Part shown: positions 1 to 6,078 of the stretch, piece after piece
Layout: each line of letters opens with the position of its first letter
Position numbering within the stretch: the first letter of the stretch is position 1
NCBI GenBank assembly: GCA_964580865.1
Contig: CAZONM010000213.1
Span: forward strand, 1 to 10,145
Direction of reading: 5' to 3'
Origin: JACOUT01 sp964580865
GTDB lineage: Bacteria; Myxococcota; UBA727; VGSZ01
Length of the DNA: 10,145 nt
Program-made: the position numbers and the translations under genes
Notes under the pieces: model-generated
Database searches by the model: none
Told to the model about the DNA's origin: nothing
The model's input: the letters and a program-made list of their open reading frames with translations, nothing else

Positions 1-1
1 C

Positions 2-70
2 ACCGACGACCCGCCCACCGACGACCCGCCCACCGACGACCCGCCCACCGACGACCCGCCCACCGACGAC
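2..70 (+). repeat. 15-bp tandem repeat encoding TDDPP
   Basis: Four identical copies of ACCGACGACCCGCCC (2-16, 17-31, 32-46, 47-61) are followed by 9 bases of a fifth (62-70). The array is in frame with the FGE-domain CDS and encodes an acidic, proline-rich linker. Absence of any silent difference between copies suggests recent slippage or unequal crossover rather than old protein-level selection. The array may continue beyond the left edge, so its copy number is unknown. Confidence 0.95.
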
Positions 71-781
71 GGCGTCTGCACCGCCGACGACCTGCCGACG
101 CCGAACGCCGGGCTCGCGGAGCCCGCGGGGCTCGATGGTTGCCCCGCGGGCATGGCGCGCCTCGGCGACCTTTTCGCCTGCATGGACCGCTACGAGGCCT
201 TCCTCGAGGAGCGCGTCGACGGCGCGCTGGTGCCGTTCTCGCCCTTCGCCGATCCCACCGGCCACGACGTGGTGGCGCGCGCGGCGCCGGGCGCGGTGCC
301 GCAGGGCCACACCTCGGGGCTGAGCGCGGCGGCGGCCTGCGCGGCGGCGGGCAAGCGCCTGTGCACCGACGTGGAGTGGACGCGCGGCTGCCGCGGCGCC
401 GCCGACACCACCTACCCCTACGGCGACGCGCGGCAGCCGGGCACGTGCAACGACGCGCGCGCCGTGCACCCGGCCGTGGAGTACTTCGGCACCGCCGACG
501 CGTGGATCTGGAGCGAGCTGTCGCACCCGTGCATCAACCAGCAGCACGACACCGTGGACCTCACGGGCGCGAACCCGGGCTGCGTCGACGGCAGCGGCCG
601 CTTCTTCGACCTCATGGGCAACCTGCACGAGTGGATCGACGACCCCGCGGGCACCTTCCGCGGCGGCTTCTACGTCGACACGGCGCAAAACGGGCCCGGG
701 TGCCTCTACCGCACCACGGCGCACAACACCGCGCACCGCGACTACTCGACGGGCTTTCGCTGCTGCGCCGACCTGCCGTAG
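2..781 (+). CDS. FGE-sulfatase/SUMF1-domain protein, 5'-truncated by window edge
   Basis: The last 259 residues of a larger protein; the start lies left of the window. Residues 1-23 of the fragment are a low-complexity linker of four perfect TDDPP repeats plus a final TDD. From about Cys47 the sequence has the hallmarks of the formylglycine-generating-enzyme-like (SUMF1/EgtB/PvdO) fold: CPAGM...CMDRYEA, GKRLCTDVEW, YPYGD...CN, GNLHEW (206-211), RGGFY (220-224) and a terminal GFRCC (252-256). True FGEs oxidise a sulfatase cysteine with a closely spaced Cys pair; here I see only one Cys at the matching place (Cys234 in CLYR), so FGE catalysis is doubtful and a structural or binding role is as likely. 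The many cysteines and the Pro/Asp/Thr linker fit an exported protein, probably a lipoprotein whose signal lies outside the window. It is convergent with the next gene, with 6 bases between stops. Confidence 0.85.
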   Translation, partial: TDDPPTDDPPTDDPPTDDPPTDDGVCTADDLPTPNAGLAEPAGLDGCPAGMARLGDLFACMDRYEAFLEERVDGALVPFSPFADPTGHDVVARAAPGAVPQGHTSGLSAAAACAAAGKRLCTDVEWTRGCRGAADTTYPYGDARQPGTCNDARAVHPAVEYFGTADAWIWSELSHPCINQQHDTVDLTGANPGCVDGSGRFFDLMGNLHEWIDDPAGTFRGGFYVDTAQNGPGCLYRTTAHNTAHRDYSTGFRCCADLP

Positions 782-787
782 CGCCCG

Positions 788-1414
788 TCAGCCTTCGTCG
801 AGGTTGAACGAGCGATGCACCAGCGTGGGCTTGGCCGGCGCCGGGAAGCGCGCGCGCGACAGCTTGGTGCTCACACAGCGACCGGTCTCGTAGTCGACGT
901 CGCGTACCTGCACGCCGCTCACCTTGCCGGTCTTCTTGATGGTGAACTCGGCCTGGGCCACGCCCTCGCCGCAGCGCTGCAAGTCGTCCGAGATGATCTT
1001 GAGCAGGCCGTCGAGGTCCTTCTGCGTCAGGTTGCCCGAGAGCTTGGTGGTGGGCGCGGGCTCGCTCTTGTGCGCGCCGCGCTGGCCGCCGAGCTTGAAC
1101 GGGTAGCGCACGGGCGTGGGCTTGGTGCCGTGGCTGAAGCGGATGGCGCCCACCTGCTCGGCCACGCAGCGACCCACCTGGTCATCGGCGTGCGCGCCCT
1201 CCACCTTGACCGCGTGCACGCCGCCCTCGACGTCGATGACGAAGCGGACGTGCACGGTCTCGGGCGCGCGCAGCTCGCGGCCGCAGCGCTCCACGGCCGG
1301 CGCGGCTTCTCGGATGATCTCGAGCACGCGGCCCTTGGTGAGGCCGGGGCCCGCGGACGCGGGCAGCGCGACCAATGCGGCGAGGACGGGGAGGGTGGGG
1401 AGGAGGCGGCGCAT
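788..1414 (-). CDS. Secreted protein with two AgmX/PglI C-terminal-type domains
   Basis: A 208-residue protein. It begins with a Sec signal peptide (MRRLLPTLP, hydrophobic core, likely cut after ASA at residue 21). Two tandem copies of a TonB-C-like domain follow, as found at the C-terminus of myxobacterial AgmX/PglI proteins: about 26-108 (RCG at 43-45, GRCV at 81-84, end motif RYPFKL) and about 130-205 (RCG at 147-149, GRCV at 179-182, ARFPAP, HRSFNL). Each copy keeps the two cysteines, Cys44/Cys83 and Cys148/Cys180, which probably form a disulfide within each domain. Family members usually carry a transmembrane or low-complexity N-terminal part; here only the exported domains remain. The function is unknown; AgmX was linked to gliding motility, but that cannot be assumed here. 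The ATG start is supported by the signal peptide and a promoter-like hexamer just upstream. Confidence 0.85.
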   Translation of the reverse strand: MRRLLPTLPVLAALVALPASAGPGLTKGRVLEIIREAAPAVERCGRELRAPETVHVRFVIDVEGGVHAVKVEGAHADDQVGRCVAEQVGAIRFSHGTKPTPVRYPFKLGGQRGAHKSEPAPTTKLSGNLTQKDLDGLLKIISDDLQRCGEGVAQAEFTIKKTGKVSGVQVRDVDYETGRCVSTKLSRARFPAPAKPTLVHRSFNLDEG

Positions 1415-1420
1415 CCTCCG

Positions 1421-1426
1421 ATCGTA
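1421..1426 (-). promoter_or_regulatory. Putative -10 hexamer TACGAT, possibly leaderless promoter
   Basis: On the minus strand TACGAT is followed by six bases (CGGAGG) and then the ATG at 1414. It fits a TAnnnT -10 element whose transcript would start at or near the start codon. The GGAGG resembles a Shine-Dalgarno sequence but abuts the ATG directly, with no spacer, so it is badly placed for ribosome binding. No -35 match is visible at the expected distance. Confidence 0.45.
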
Positions 1427-1604
1427 GGGGGGCGAACGCGCCTCGGTAGTCCGTCGGAGGTCGGTCGTTTGACGGATGCCCGCGGCGCGCGCGCAGGTGG
1501 TGAGAAGCGGACCACGTCGTTCTCGCCCGGGGGCGGCCAGCGCCCGCGCTCCCGACCCCTGGCGCCTGGCGACGGGCCCGTGCCTAGCGGCGGGCGCGCC
1601 GCGC

Positions 1605-1610
1605 TACCGT
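1605..1610 (+). promoter_or_regulatory. Putative -10 hexamer TACCGT upstream of the PhzF gene
   Basis: TACCGT lies five bases before the ATG at 1616. It matches TAnnnT and sits at nearly the same distance as the hexamers before three other genes in the window. No Shine-Dalgarno sequence is visible between it and the start, which fits a leaderless transcript. No clear -35 element is seen. Confidence 0.45.
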
Positions 1611-1615
1611 GCGCC

Positions 1616-2407
1616 ATGGCGATCCCCTTGTGGCACATCGACGCGTTCACCGAGCGCCCGTTCGCGGGCAACCCCGCCGCCGTGGTCTTCCTCGACGGCG
1701 CGCGCGACGAGCGCTGGTATCAGGCGGTAGCCGAGGAGATGAACCTCGCCGAGACCGCCTTCGTGTCGCCGCGCGACGATGGCTTCGCGTTGCGCTGGTT
1801 CACGCCGAGCGTGGAGGTGGACCTGTGCGGGCATGCCACGCTCGCGAGCGCGCACTTCCTGTGGGACTCGGGTCGGCTCGCGCCCGCCGCCGTCGCGCGC
1901 TTCTTCACCAAGAGCGGGGTGCTGCTCGCGCGCCGGCTCGCGGATCGCATCGTGCTCGACTTCCCGGCGACGCCCGCCGCGCCCGCGCCGACCCCCGACG
2001 AGCTGGTGTCGTCGCTCGGCGCCGCGCCCGCGTGGGTGGGGCGCTCGATCTTCGACGTGGTGGCGCGCTACGACGACCCCGCGGTGGTGCGCGCCATGCG
2101 CCCCGACTTCGCGCGCTTGGCGCGCGTGCCGGCGCGCGGCGTCATCGTCACCGCGCCGAGCGATGTGGACGGCGTCGACTTCATCTCGCGCTTCTTTGGC
2201 CCGGAGGTGGCGGTGCCCGAGGACCCGGTCACGGGCTCGGCGCACTGCGCGCTCGGGCCGCTGTGGGCCGGGCTGCTCGGCAAGCAGGATCTCGTGGGCT
2301 TCCAGGCGTCGGCGCGCGGCGGCGTGGTGCACGTGGCCGTGCGCGGTGAGCGCGTCGAGCTTGGCGGCGGCGCGGTCACCGTGGTGCGCGGCGAGCTCGT
2401 CGCGTAG
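1616..2407 (+). CDS. PhzF-family isomerase/epimerase
   Basis: A 263-residue protein of the PhzF (diaminopimelate-epimerase-like fold) family, close to the usual 260-300 residues. Landmarks are the N-terminal HIDAFTERPFAGNPAAVV, NLAETAFV with the catalytic Glu46 (Glu45 in Pseudomonas PhzF), DLCGHATLASA with His73, and the second-half motif EDPVTGSAHCALGPLW with Asp203 and Ser208, matching the PhzF active-site Asp and Ser. The two halves are the expected pseudo-symmetric lobes. The reading frame stays open upstream of 1616, but the family N-terminus begins exactly at MAIPLWHIDAF, so I choose that ATG. No phenazine genes are nearby. Most family members outside phenazine clusters have unknown substrates, so phenazine synthesis should not be inferred. 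Probably a cytoplasmic, single-gene unit. Confidence 0.92.
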   Translation: MAIPLWHIDAFTERPFAGNPAAVVFLDGARDERWYQAVAEEMNLAETAFVSPRDDGFALRWFTPSVEVDLCGHATLASAHFLWDSGRLAPAAVARFFTKSGVLLARRLADRIVLDFPATPAAPAPTPDELVSSLGAAPAWVGRSIFDVVARYDDPAVVRAMRPDFARLARVPARGVIVTAPSDVDGVDFISRFFGPEVAVPEDPVTGSAHCALGPLWAGLLGKQDLVGFQASARGGVVHVAVRGERVELGGGAVTVVRGELVA

Positions 2408-2455
2408 CGTCGCCCGGGGCGCGAGATCCCCCTCGCCAACCTCGACCGCGCGCGA

Positions 2456-2461
2456 CATGCT
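2456..2461 (+). promoter_or_regulatory. Weak -10-like hexamer CATGCT upstream of the lipoprotein gene
   Basis: CATGCT lies six bases before the ATG at 2468. It differs from TAnnnT only in its first base and keeps the spacing seen before three other genes. On its own it would not be called; it is listed because of that shared position. No Shine-Dalgarno sequence is visible before this ATG. Confidence 0.25.
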
Positions 2462-2467
2462 GCGCTC

Positions 2468-4363
2468 ATGCGCGGTCGCGGCATGCCACGCTCGTTGTCG
2501 ACGATGATCGTGGCGCTCCTCCTGGCGCTCGGCTGCGTCGAGCGCGCGCCCATCGACTTCATGGTGCCCCGTGAGCCCCTGGGCGAGAGCTTCCTCGACA
2601 CGCCGTGGCCCTCGGATCTCCTGCGCACGCCCGAGGGTGGCCTCGACCTGCTGCGCTTCCCGAACCCCTACGGCGCCACCGCGCTCGAGGACGTGCTGCG
2701 CCTGATGGCGAGCACGTCGGGCACGGCGGCGTCGAGCACGCTGTACTTCCACGTCGACGGCGGCGTCGACCCGAGCACGCTGCCCGCGGACCCGGCCGCC
2801 TCGCTCGAGGAGCAGGCGTCGATGTTCCTGCTCGAGGTGAGCACGCTGCGGCGCGTCCCCATCGAGTGGCAGTACTACGGCGACGCGACCTCGTTCTTGC
2901 CCGCGGGCACCGTGGCCGTGCAGCCGCTGCTCGGCGCGTTCCCGCGCGGGCCGTATGCGCTCGTCGTCACCAGCGCCGCCCACGCGGCGAGCGGCGCGCC
3001 GCTCGGGGCCGCGCCCGATCTGGCGGCGCTCTTGCGCTGCCAGGGCATCGAGGGGCTGACGGCGCAGCCCGACTGCGCACCCTACGCGGCGCTGGCCGCC
3101 GCGCTCGCGCTGCCGCTCGACGACGTGGCGCTGGTGCAGCTCGTGACCCCGCTCGACGCCCGCGCGCCCCTGGTGGGCGGCGCGCTCACGGCGCGCGCCG
3201 TGGCGCCGTCCGTGGTCGTCTCCGGCAAGCGCGACGGCGAGGCCGCCGACCCGTACGTGGTGTACGACGGCGTGGTCACGCTGGCGCAATTCCAGGCGGG
3301 CACGCCGCCGTTCGACGACCTCGACGGTGTCAGCGGGGGCTTCGTCTTCGACGAGAGCGGCGCCGCGGTGGTCCAGCGCACCGAGGACGTCGCGTTCGTG
3401 CTCACGGTGCCGAAGCGCGACCAGCCGCAAAACGGCTACTGCGTGGTGGTGTACGGCCACGGCACCGGCGGCGACCTCGAGAGCGGCATCGGCGATGAGT
3501 CGTCGCTGGCGGCGGACGCCGGCTGCGCGCTCTTCGCCGTGTCCGAGCCGCTGCACCGCACGCGCGCCGGCTACCGCGCCGGGCAAGAGGACATGCTCAC
3601 GTTCAACTTCTTCAACCCCATCGCCGGTCGCGACAACTGGCTGCAGAGCGCCATGGAGAAGCTGCAGCTCGTCAGCGCCGTGAGCGCGCTGACCGTGCCG
3701 ACGGAGGTGAGCGGCGGCGCGGCGCCGCTCTCGTTCGATCCGGCGAGCGTGGCGTACCTTGGGCACTCGCAGGGCGGCATCGCGGGCGCGCTGTTCTTGG
3801 CGGTCGAGGACCGCGTCACGGGCGCGTTCCTGTCGGGCGCGGGCGCGGGCTTCCAAGCGTCGCTGGTGGAGAAGACGGAGCCCGTCGAGATCGCCACGGT
3901 GCTGCGCACCGTGCTGTCGATGCCCGACGGTGACGTCGTCGATCGGTTCCACCCGGTGATCGCGCTCCTGCAGACGCTGGTGAACGCGGCCGACCCGCTC
4001 AACGTCGGCGACCTGTGGCGTCATCGCAGCGGCCGCGTGCCGCACCTCGTGGTGAGCTCGGGGTTGAAGGACACGTTCACGCCGCCGCGCTGCCACGGCG
4101 CGTTGGCGGCCGCCTTCGGCCTGCCGCTGGCCGAGCCGGTGTCGGCGCCGGTGCCCGTGCTCGAGCTCGTGGGTGTTTCGCCGGGGCCGGTCACGCTCGA
4201 AGGCAACCTGACCACCGACGACGGCACGCCCCTCACGGGCGGCGTGCTCCAGTACCCGGAGGACGGGCACTTCGCGATCTACCGCAACGCCGACGCGGCG
4301 AACGCGGTGCGCCGCTTCCTCACCACGCTGCAAAGCGGCGTGCCGTCGGTGCGCGTGCGTTAA
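2468..4363 (+). CDS. Probable lipoprotein alpha/beta hydrolase, Pla-1/cef (VolA)-like lipase
   Basis: A 631-residue protein. The N-terminus has Arg residues and a hydrophobic core ending in LALGC, with Cys23 the likely lipidated residue; Ala rather than Leu at -3 makes this lipobox imperfect. Residues about 40-330 begin with DTPWPSDLLR and FPNPYG and look beta-rich, recalling the N-terminal domain of Pla-1/cef-type bacterial lipases. The hydrolase domain shows HGTGG (His331 onward, oxyanion-hole region), the nucleophile elbow GHSQGG with Ser434, a probable acid Asp535 in GLKDTFTPP and a probable base His601 in DGHFAIY. About 100 residues between Ser and Asp could form a lid. It probably acts on lipids or other esters at the cell surface or in the periplasm; the substrate is not determined. 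Starts at Met1 or Met6 are both possible; Met13 would spoil the signal peptide. Confidence 0.8.
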   Translation: MRGRGMPRSLSTMIVALLLALGCVERAPIDFMVPREPLGESFLDTPWPSDLLRTPEGGLDLLRFPNPYGATALEDVLRLMASTSGTAASSTLYFHVDGGVDPSTLPADPAASLEEQASMFLLEVSTLRRVPIEWQYYGDATSFLPAGTVAVQPLLGAFPRGPYALVVTSAAHAASGAPLGAAPDLAALLRCQGIEGLTAQPDCAPYAALAAALALPLDDVALVQLVTPLDARAPLVGGALTARAVAPSVVVSGKRDGEAADPYVVYDGVVTLAQFQAGTPPFDDLDGVSGGFVFDESGAAVVQRTEDVAFVLTVPKRDQPQNGYCVVVYGHGTGGDLESGIGDESSLAADAGCALFAVSEPLHRTRAGYRAGQEDMLTFNFFNPIAGRDNWLQSAMEKLQLVSAVSALTVPTEVSGGAAPLSFDPASVAYLGHSQGGIAGALFLAVEDRVTGAFLSGAGAGFQASLVEKTEPVEIATVLRTVLSMPDGDVVDRFHPVIALLQTLVNAADPLNVGDLWRHRSGRVPHLVVSSGLKDTFTPPRCHGALAAAFGLPLAEPVSAPVPVLELVGVSPGPVTLEGNLTTDDGTPLTGGVLQYPEDGHFAIYRNADAANAVRRFLTTLQSGVPSVRVR

Positions 4364-4364
4364 G

Positions 4365-4394
4365 GGCCCGCGCGCGCTCGCGCCGTCGCGGGCC
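4365..4394 (+). terminator. GC-rich hairpin after the lipoprotein gene
   Basis: A perfect 8-bp inverted repeat, GGCCCGCG (4365-4372) and CGCGGGCC (4387-4394), encloses a 14-base loop and begins two bases after the stop codon. The position suits a transcription terminator, but no run of T follows. It ends five bases before the -10-like element of the next gene, so an operator role is an alternative. Confidence 0.4.
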
Positions 4395-4395
4395 G

Positions 4396-4404
4396 TGCTA
4401 TAGG
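4396..4404 (+). promoter_or_regulatory. Putative extended -10 (TGCTATAGG) upstream of the PEGA-like gene
   Basis: TATAGG (4399-4404) is preceded by TGC, giving an extended -10 pattern, and stands six bases before the ATG at 4411. This is the strongest -10 match in the window. The AGGAG within 4402-4406 could instead be a Shine-Dalgarno sequence with a short four-base spacer. Both readings remain possible, and only a mapped transcript start would decide between them. Confidence 0.45.
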
Positions 4405-4410
4405 AGCGCC

Positions 4411-5499
4411 ATGCCTCACCGTCGTCGCCCGCTCGCCCTGGCGCTCCTCGTGGGGCTCGTGGCCGGCCCGGCGCTGGCCGAGACGGGGCTCCTCCCGATC
4501 AGGGTTGTGGCGCGCGACCCGGGGCGCGCCGGTGAGCTGCGCTCGTCACTGGAGCTCGAGCTTGCCGACGTCCTCAAGCGGCGCTTGGTGAAGGTGACCA
4601 TGCCACGCACGTGCGGCGAGGCCTTCACCGAGCAGTGCGCGCTGGACGTCGCCGCCGAGACCAGCGGGTCGCTCGACGAGGTCGCGCTCGTGGCGGTCGC
4701 CGACCAGCAGGGCGGCTTCGTCGTCGACGTCAAGGTGCGCGAGGTGAGCGAGGGCAAGCTCGTCTTTCGCGAGAGCGTGCGCCAGCGCGCGGACGATGGA
4801 CCCGGCGTGGTGGCGGCGTTCGTGCGCCGCGCCTTCGACGCCAAGGCGTGGTCGGGCCGCATCGTGGTCGTGGGCGCGCCCGCGGAGGCCGAGGTGATGA
4901 TCGACGGCTTGCCGGCATCGGGTCCCACCGCCGCCCGCGTGGGACCGCACACCGTGATCGTTCGGACGCCCGATGGCTTCGACCACACCTTCGACGTGCA
5001 CGTCGAGCCGGGCGCGGTCACCACGGTGCCGTTCGAGGGGCCGTCAGCCGTGGCCGCGCGATCGACGCTGCCGTCGCTGGCCCTCGGCGGCGTTGGCGCC
5101 ATGGCGGCAGGAGTTGGCGTTGCCCTCGTCAGCGCGATGTTGCTCGTGAGCACCGAGGTGCACACCATCACGCCGGAGGGCGGAACTCCCTACGAGCTCG
5201 ATCGTCGTCAGTGGCTCGCGCGCGAGGCCCGCCTCATGTCGGCGAACAACTACCTCGAGCCCACCGGCAACGGTTGGGAGGTGGGGTACGGCGCCAAGAC
5301 CGCAGGCACGACCACGGCCACGGCGCGGCTCGCACAGGTCGCGGCCGTCCACGGCGTCATGGTCGGCGACCGGGCAGTGGCGACCATCGACACCGTGGGC
5401 GCCATCGCCGGCGGCGTGGTTGCCGTGGCGTCGTTCGTGGGCTGCTTCCTCGCGTGGCCCGCCGCGCCCGACGAAGCAGCCGCCGGCGCGGCGCCATGA
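4411..5499 (+). CDS. Membrane-anchored PEGA-like domain protein
   Basis: A 362-residue protein with an Arg-rich signal peptide likely cut after ALA (residue 23). Residues about 27-145 form an alpha/beta region with Cys68 and Cys76; it resembles the periplasmic N-terminal part of myxobacterial PEGA proteins, but I do not recognise a named family. Residues about 147-207 look like a PEGA-type beta domain (GRIVVVG..AEAEVMIDG, then GPHTVIVRTPDGF). Two hydrophobic segments follow, about 221-247 and 322-349, flanking a soluble loop rich in Tyr, Asn and Arg, so the C-terminal half is probably membrane-anchored. PEGA domains are usually surface or periplasmic binding modules; no enzymatic motif is visible. 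The upstream in-frame stretch from 4015 lies inside another gene, so the ATG at 4411 with its signal peptide is preferred. The stop overlaps the next start as ATGA. Confidence 0.75.
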   Translation: MPHRRRPLALALLVGLVAGPALAETGLLPIRVVARDPGRAGELRSSLELELADVLKRRLVKVTMPRTCGEAFTEQCALDVAAETSGSLDEVALVAVADQQGGFVVDVKVREVSEGKLVFRESVRQRADDGPGVVAAFVRRAFDAKAWSGRIVVVGAPAEAEVMIDGLPASGPTAARVGPHTVIVRTPDGFDHTFDVHVEPGAVTTVPFEGPSAVAARSTLPSLALGGVGAMAAGVGVALVSAMLLVSTEVHTITPEGGTPYELDRRQWLAREARLMSANNYLEPTGNGWEVGYGAKTAGTTTATARLAQVAAVHGVMVGDRAVATIDTVGAIAGGVVAVASFVGCFLAWPAAPDEAAAGAAP

Positions 5500-6056
5500 A
5501 GCTCTACACGCGCACCGGCGACCGCGGCGACACGGGCTTGTTCGGCGGCGCGCGCGTGAAGAAGAGCCACGCGCGGGTGTGCGCCTACGGCGCGGTCGAC
5601 GAGGCCAACGCCGCGCTGGGGCTGGCGCGGGCGGCGCCCGACCTCCCCGAGGAGCTGCGCGCGCCGCTCGAGGACTTGATGAGCGACTTGTTCTCGGCGG
5701 GCGCCGAGCTCGCCACGCCGACAGCACGGCAGGGCAAGCTCGGCGCGCGCCTGCCGGTGCGCCTCGATGGCGCGCGGATCGCCGAGCTCGAGCGGCTGAT
5801 CGACGACGCCACCGCCGCCGCGCCGCGATTGACGAGCTTCGTGTTGCCCACGGGCACCGACGCCGCGGCGCGGCTGCACGTAGCGCGCACGCTCGTGCGT
5901 CGCGCCGAGCGCGAGGTGGTGGCGCTGACCCAACGCCGGGTGCGTGTGCGGCCCGAGCTGCTCGCGTACCTCAACCGCGTGAGCGACCTGTTGTTCGCCT
6001 GGGCGCGCCTCTGCAACGCGCGCGCCGGGCGCGGCGACGTGCCATGGAAGGCGTGA
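5496..6056 (+). CDS. PduO-type cob(I)alamin adenosyltransferase
   Basis: A 186-residue protein of the PduO/MMAB family, normal length, which transfers the adenosyl group of ATP to cob(I)alamin to make coenzyme B12. The N-terminal ATP-binding motif TRTGDRGDTGLFGG (5-18) is intact. So are YGAVDEANAALG (31-42), LPTGT (117-121), the helix VARTLVRRAERE (129-140) with the conserved arginines, and YLNRVSDLLFAWAR (158-171). All key regions are present, so an active enzyme is expected in the cytoplasm. The start overlaps the upstream stop (ATGA), and no Shine-Dalgarno sequence is seen, suggesting translational coupling to the PEGA-like gene. No B12 biosynthesis gene, B12 riboswitch or mutase lies in the window, so the user of the cofactor is unknown. 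Confidence 0.95.
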   Translation: MKLYTRTGDRGDTGLFGGARVKKSHARVCAYGAVDEANAALGLARAAPDLPEELRAPLEDLMSDLFSAGAELATPTARQGKLGARLPVRLDGARIAELERLIDDATAAAPRLTSFVLPTGTDAAARLHVARTLVRRAEREVVALTQRRVRVRPELLAYLNRVSDLLFAWARLCNARAGRGDVPWKA

Positions 6057-6078
6057 GGCGCGCGGGCGGGGTCGGCCC

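Larger units (their letters stand above)
1415..1615. other. Divergent intergenic region between the AgmX-type and PhzF genes
   Basis: A 201-base spacer separating two genes transcribed away from each other, so it must hold the promoters of both. Promoter-like hexamers lie at each end (1421-1426 minus, 1605-1610 plus). The middle is GC-rich, shows no convincing ORF or RNA gene, and contains only short palindromes of the kind expected by chance at this base composition. Confidence 0.6.

Noticed and set aside
1469..1474. TTGACG as a -35 element in the divergent intergenic region
   Set aside because: No -10-like sequence lies 16-18 bases downstream; the surrounding sequence is almost all G and C.
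1572..1581. Ten-base palindrome ACGGGCCCGT upstream of the PhzF gene as an operator
   Set aside because: A palindrome this short is expected about once in a few hundred bases at this GC content, and no second copy is seen nearby.
815..1615. Upstream in-frame extension of the PhzF gene
   Set aside because: It lies antisense to the AgmX-type gene, and the PhzF family N-terminus starts at 1616.
1616..2407. Phenazine biosynthesis locus
   Set aside because: Only a PhzF homologue is present; no other phz genes are nearby and the family is broad with many unrelated roles.
1604..4333. A 909-codon open frame on the minus strand opposite the PhzF and lipoprotein genes
   Set aside because: It is antisense to two genes with clear family motifs, and its translation is low-complexity Arg/His/Ala/Gly sequence typical of shadow frames in very GC-rich DNA.
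4015..4410. Upstream in-frame extension of the PEGA-like gene
   Set aside because: It runs through the end of the lipoprotein gene in another frame; a signal peptide begins at 4411.
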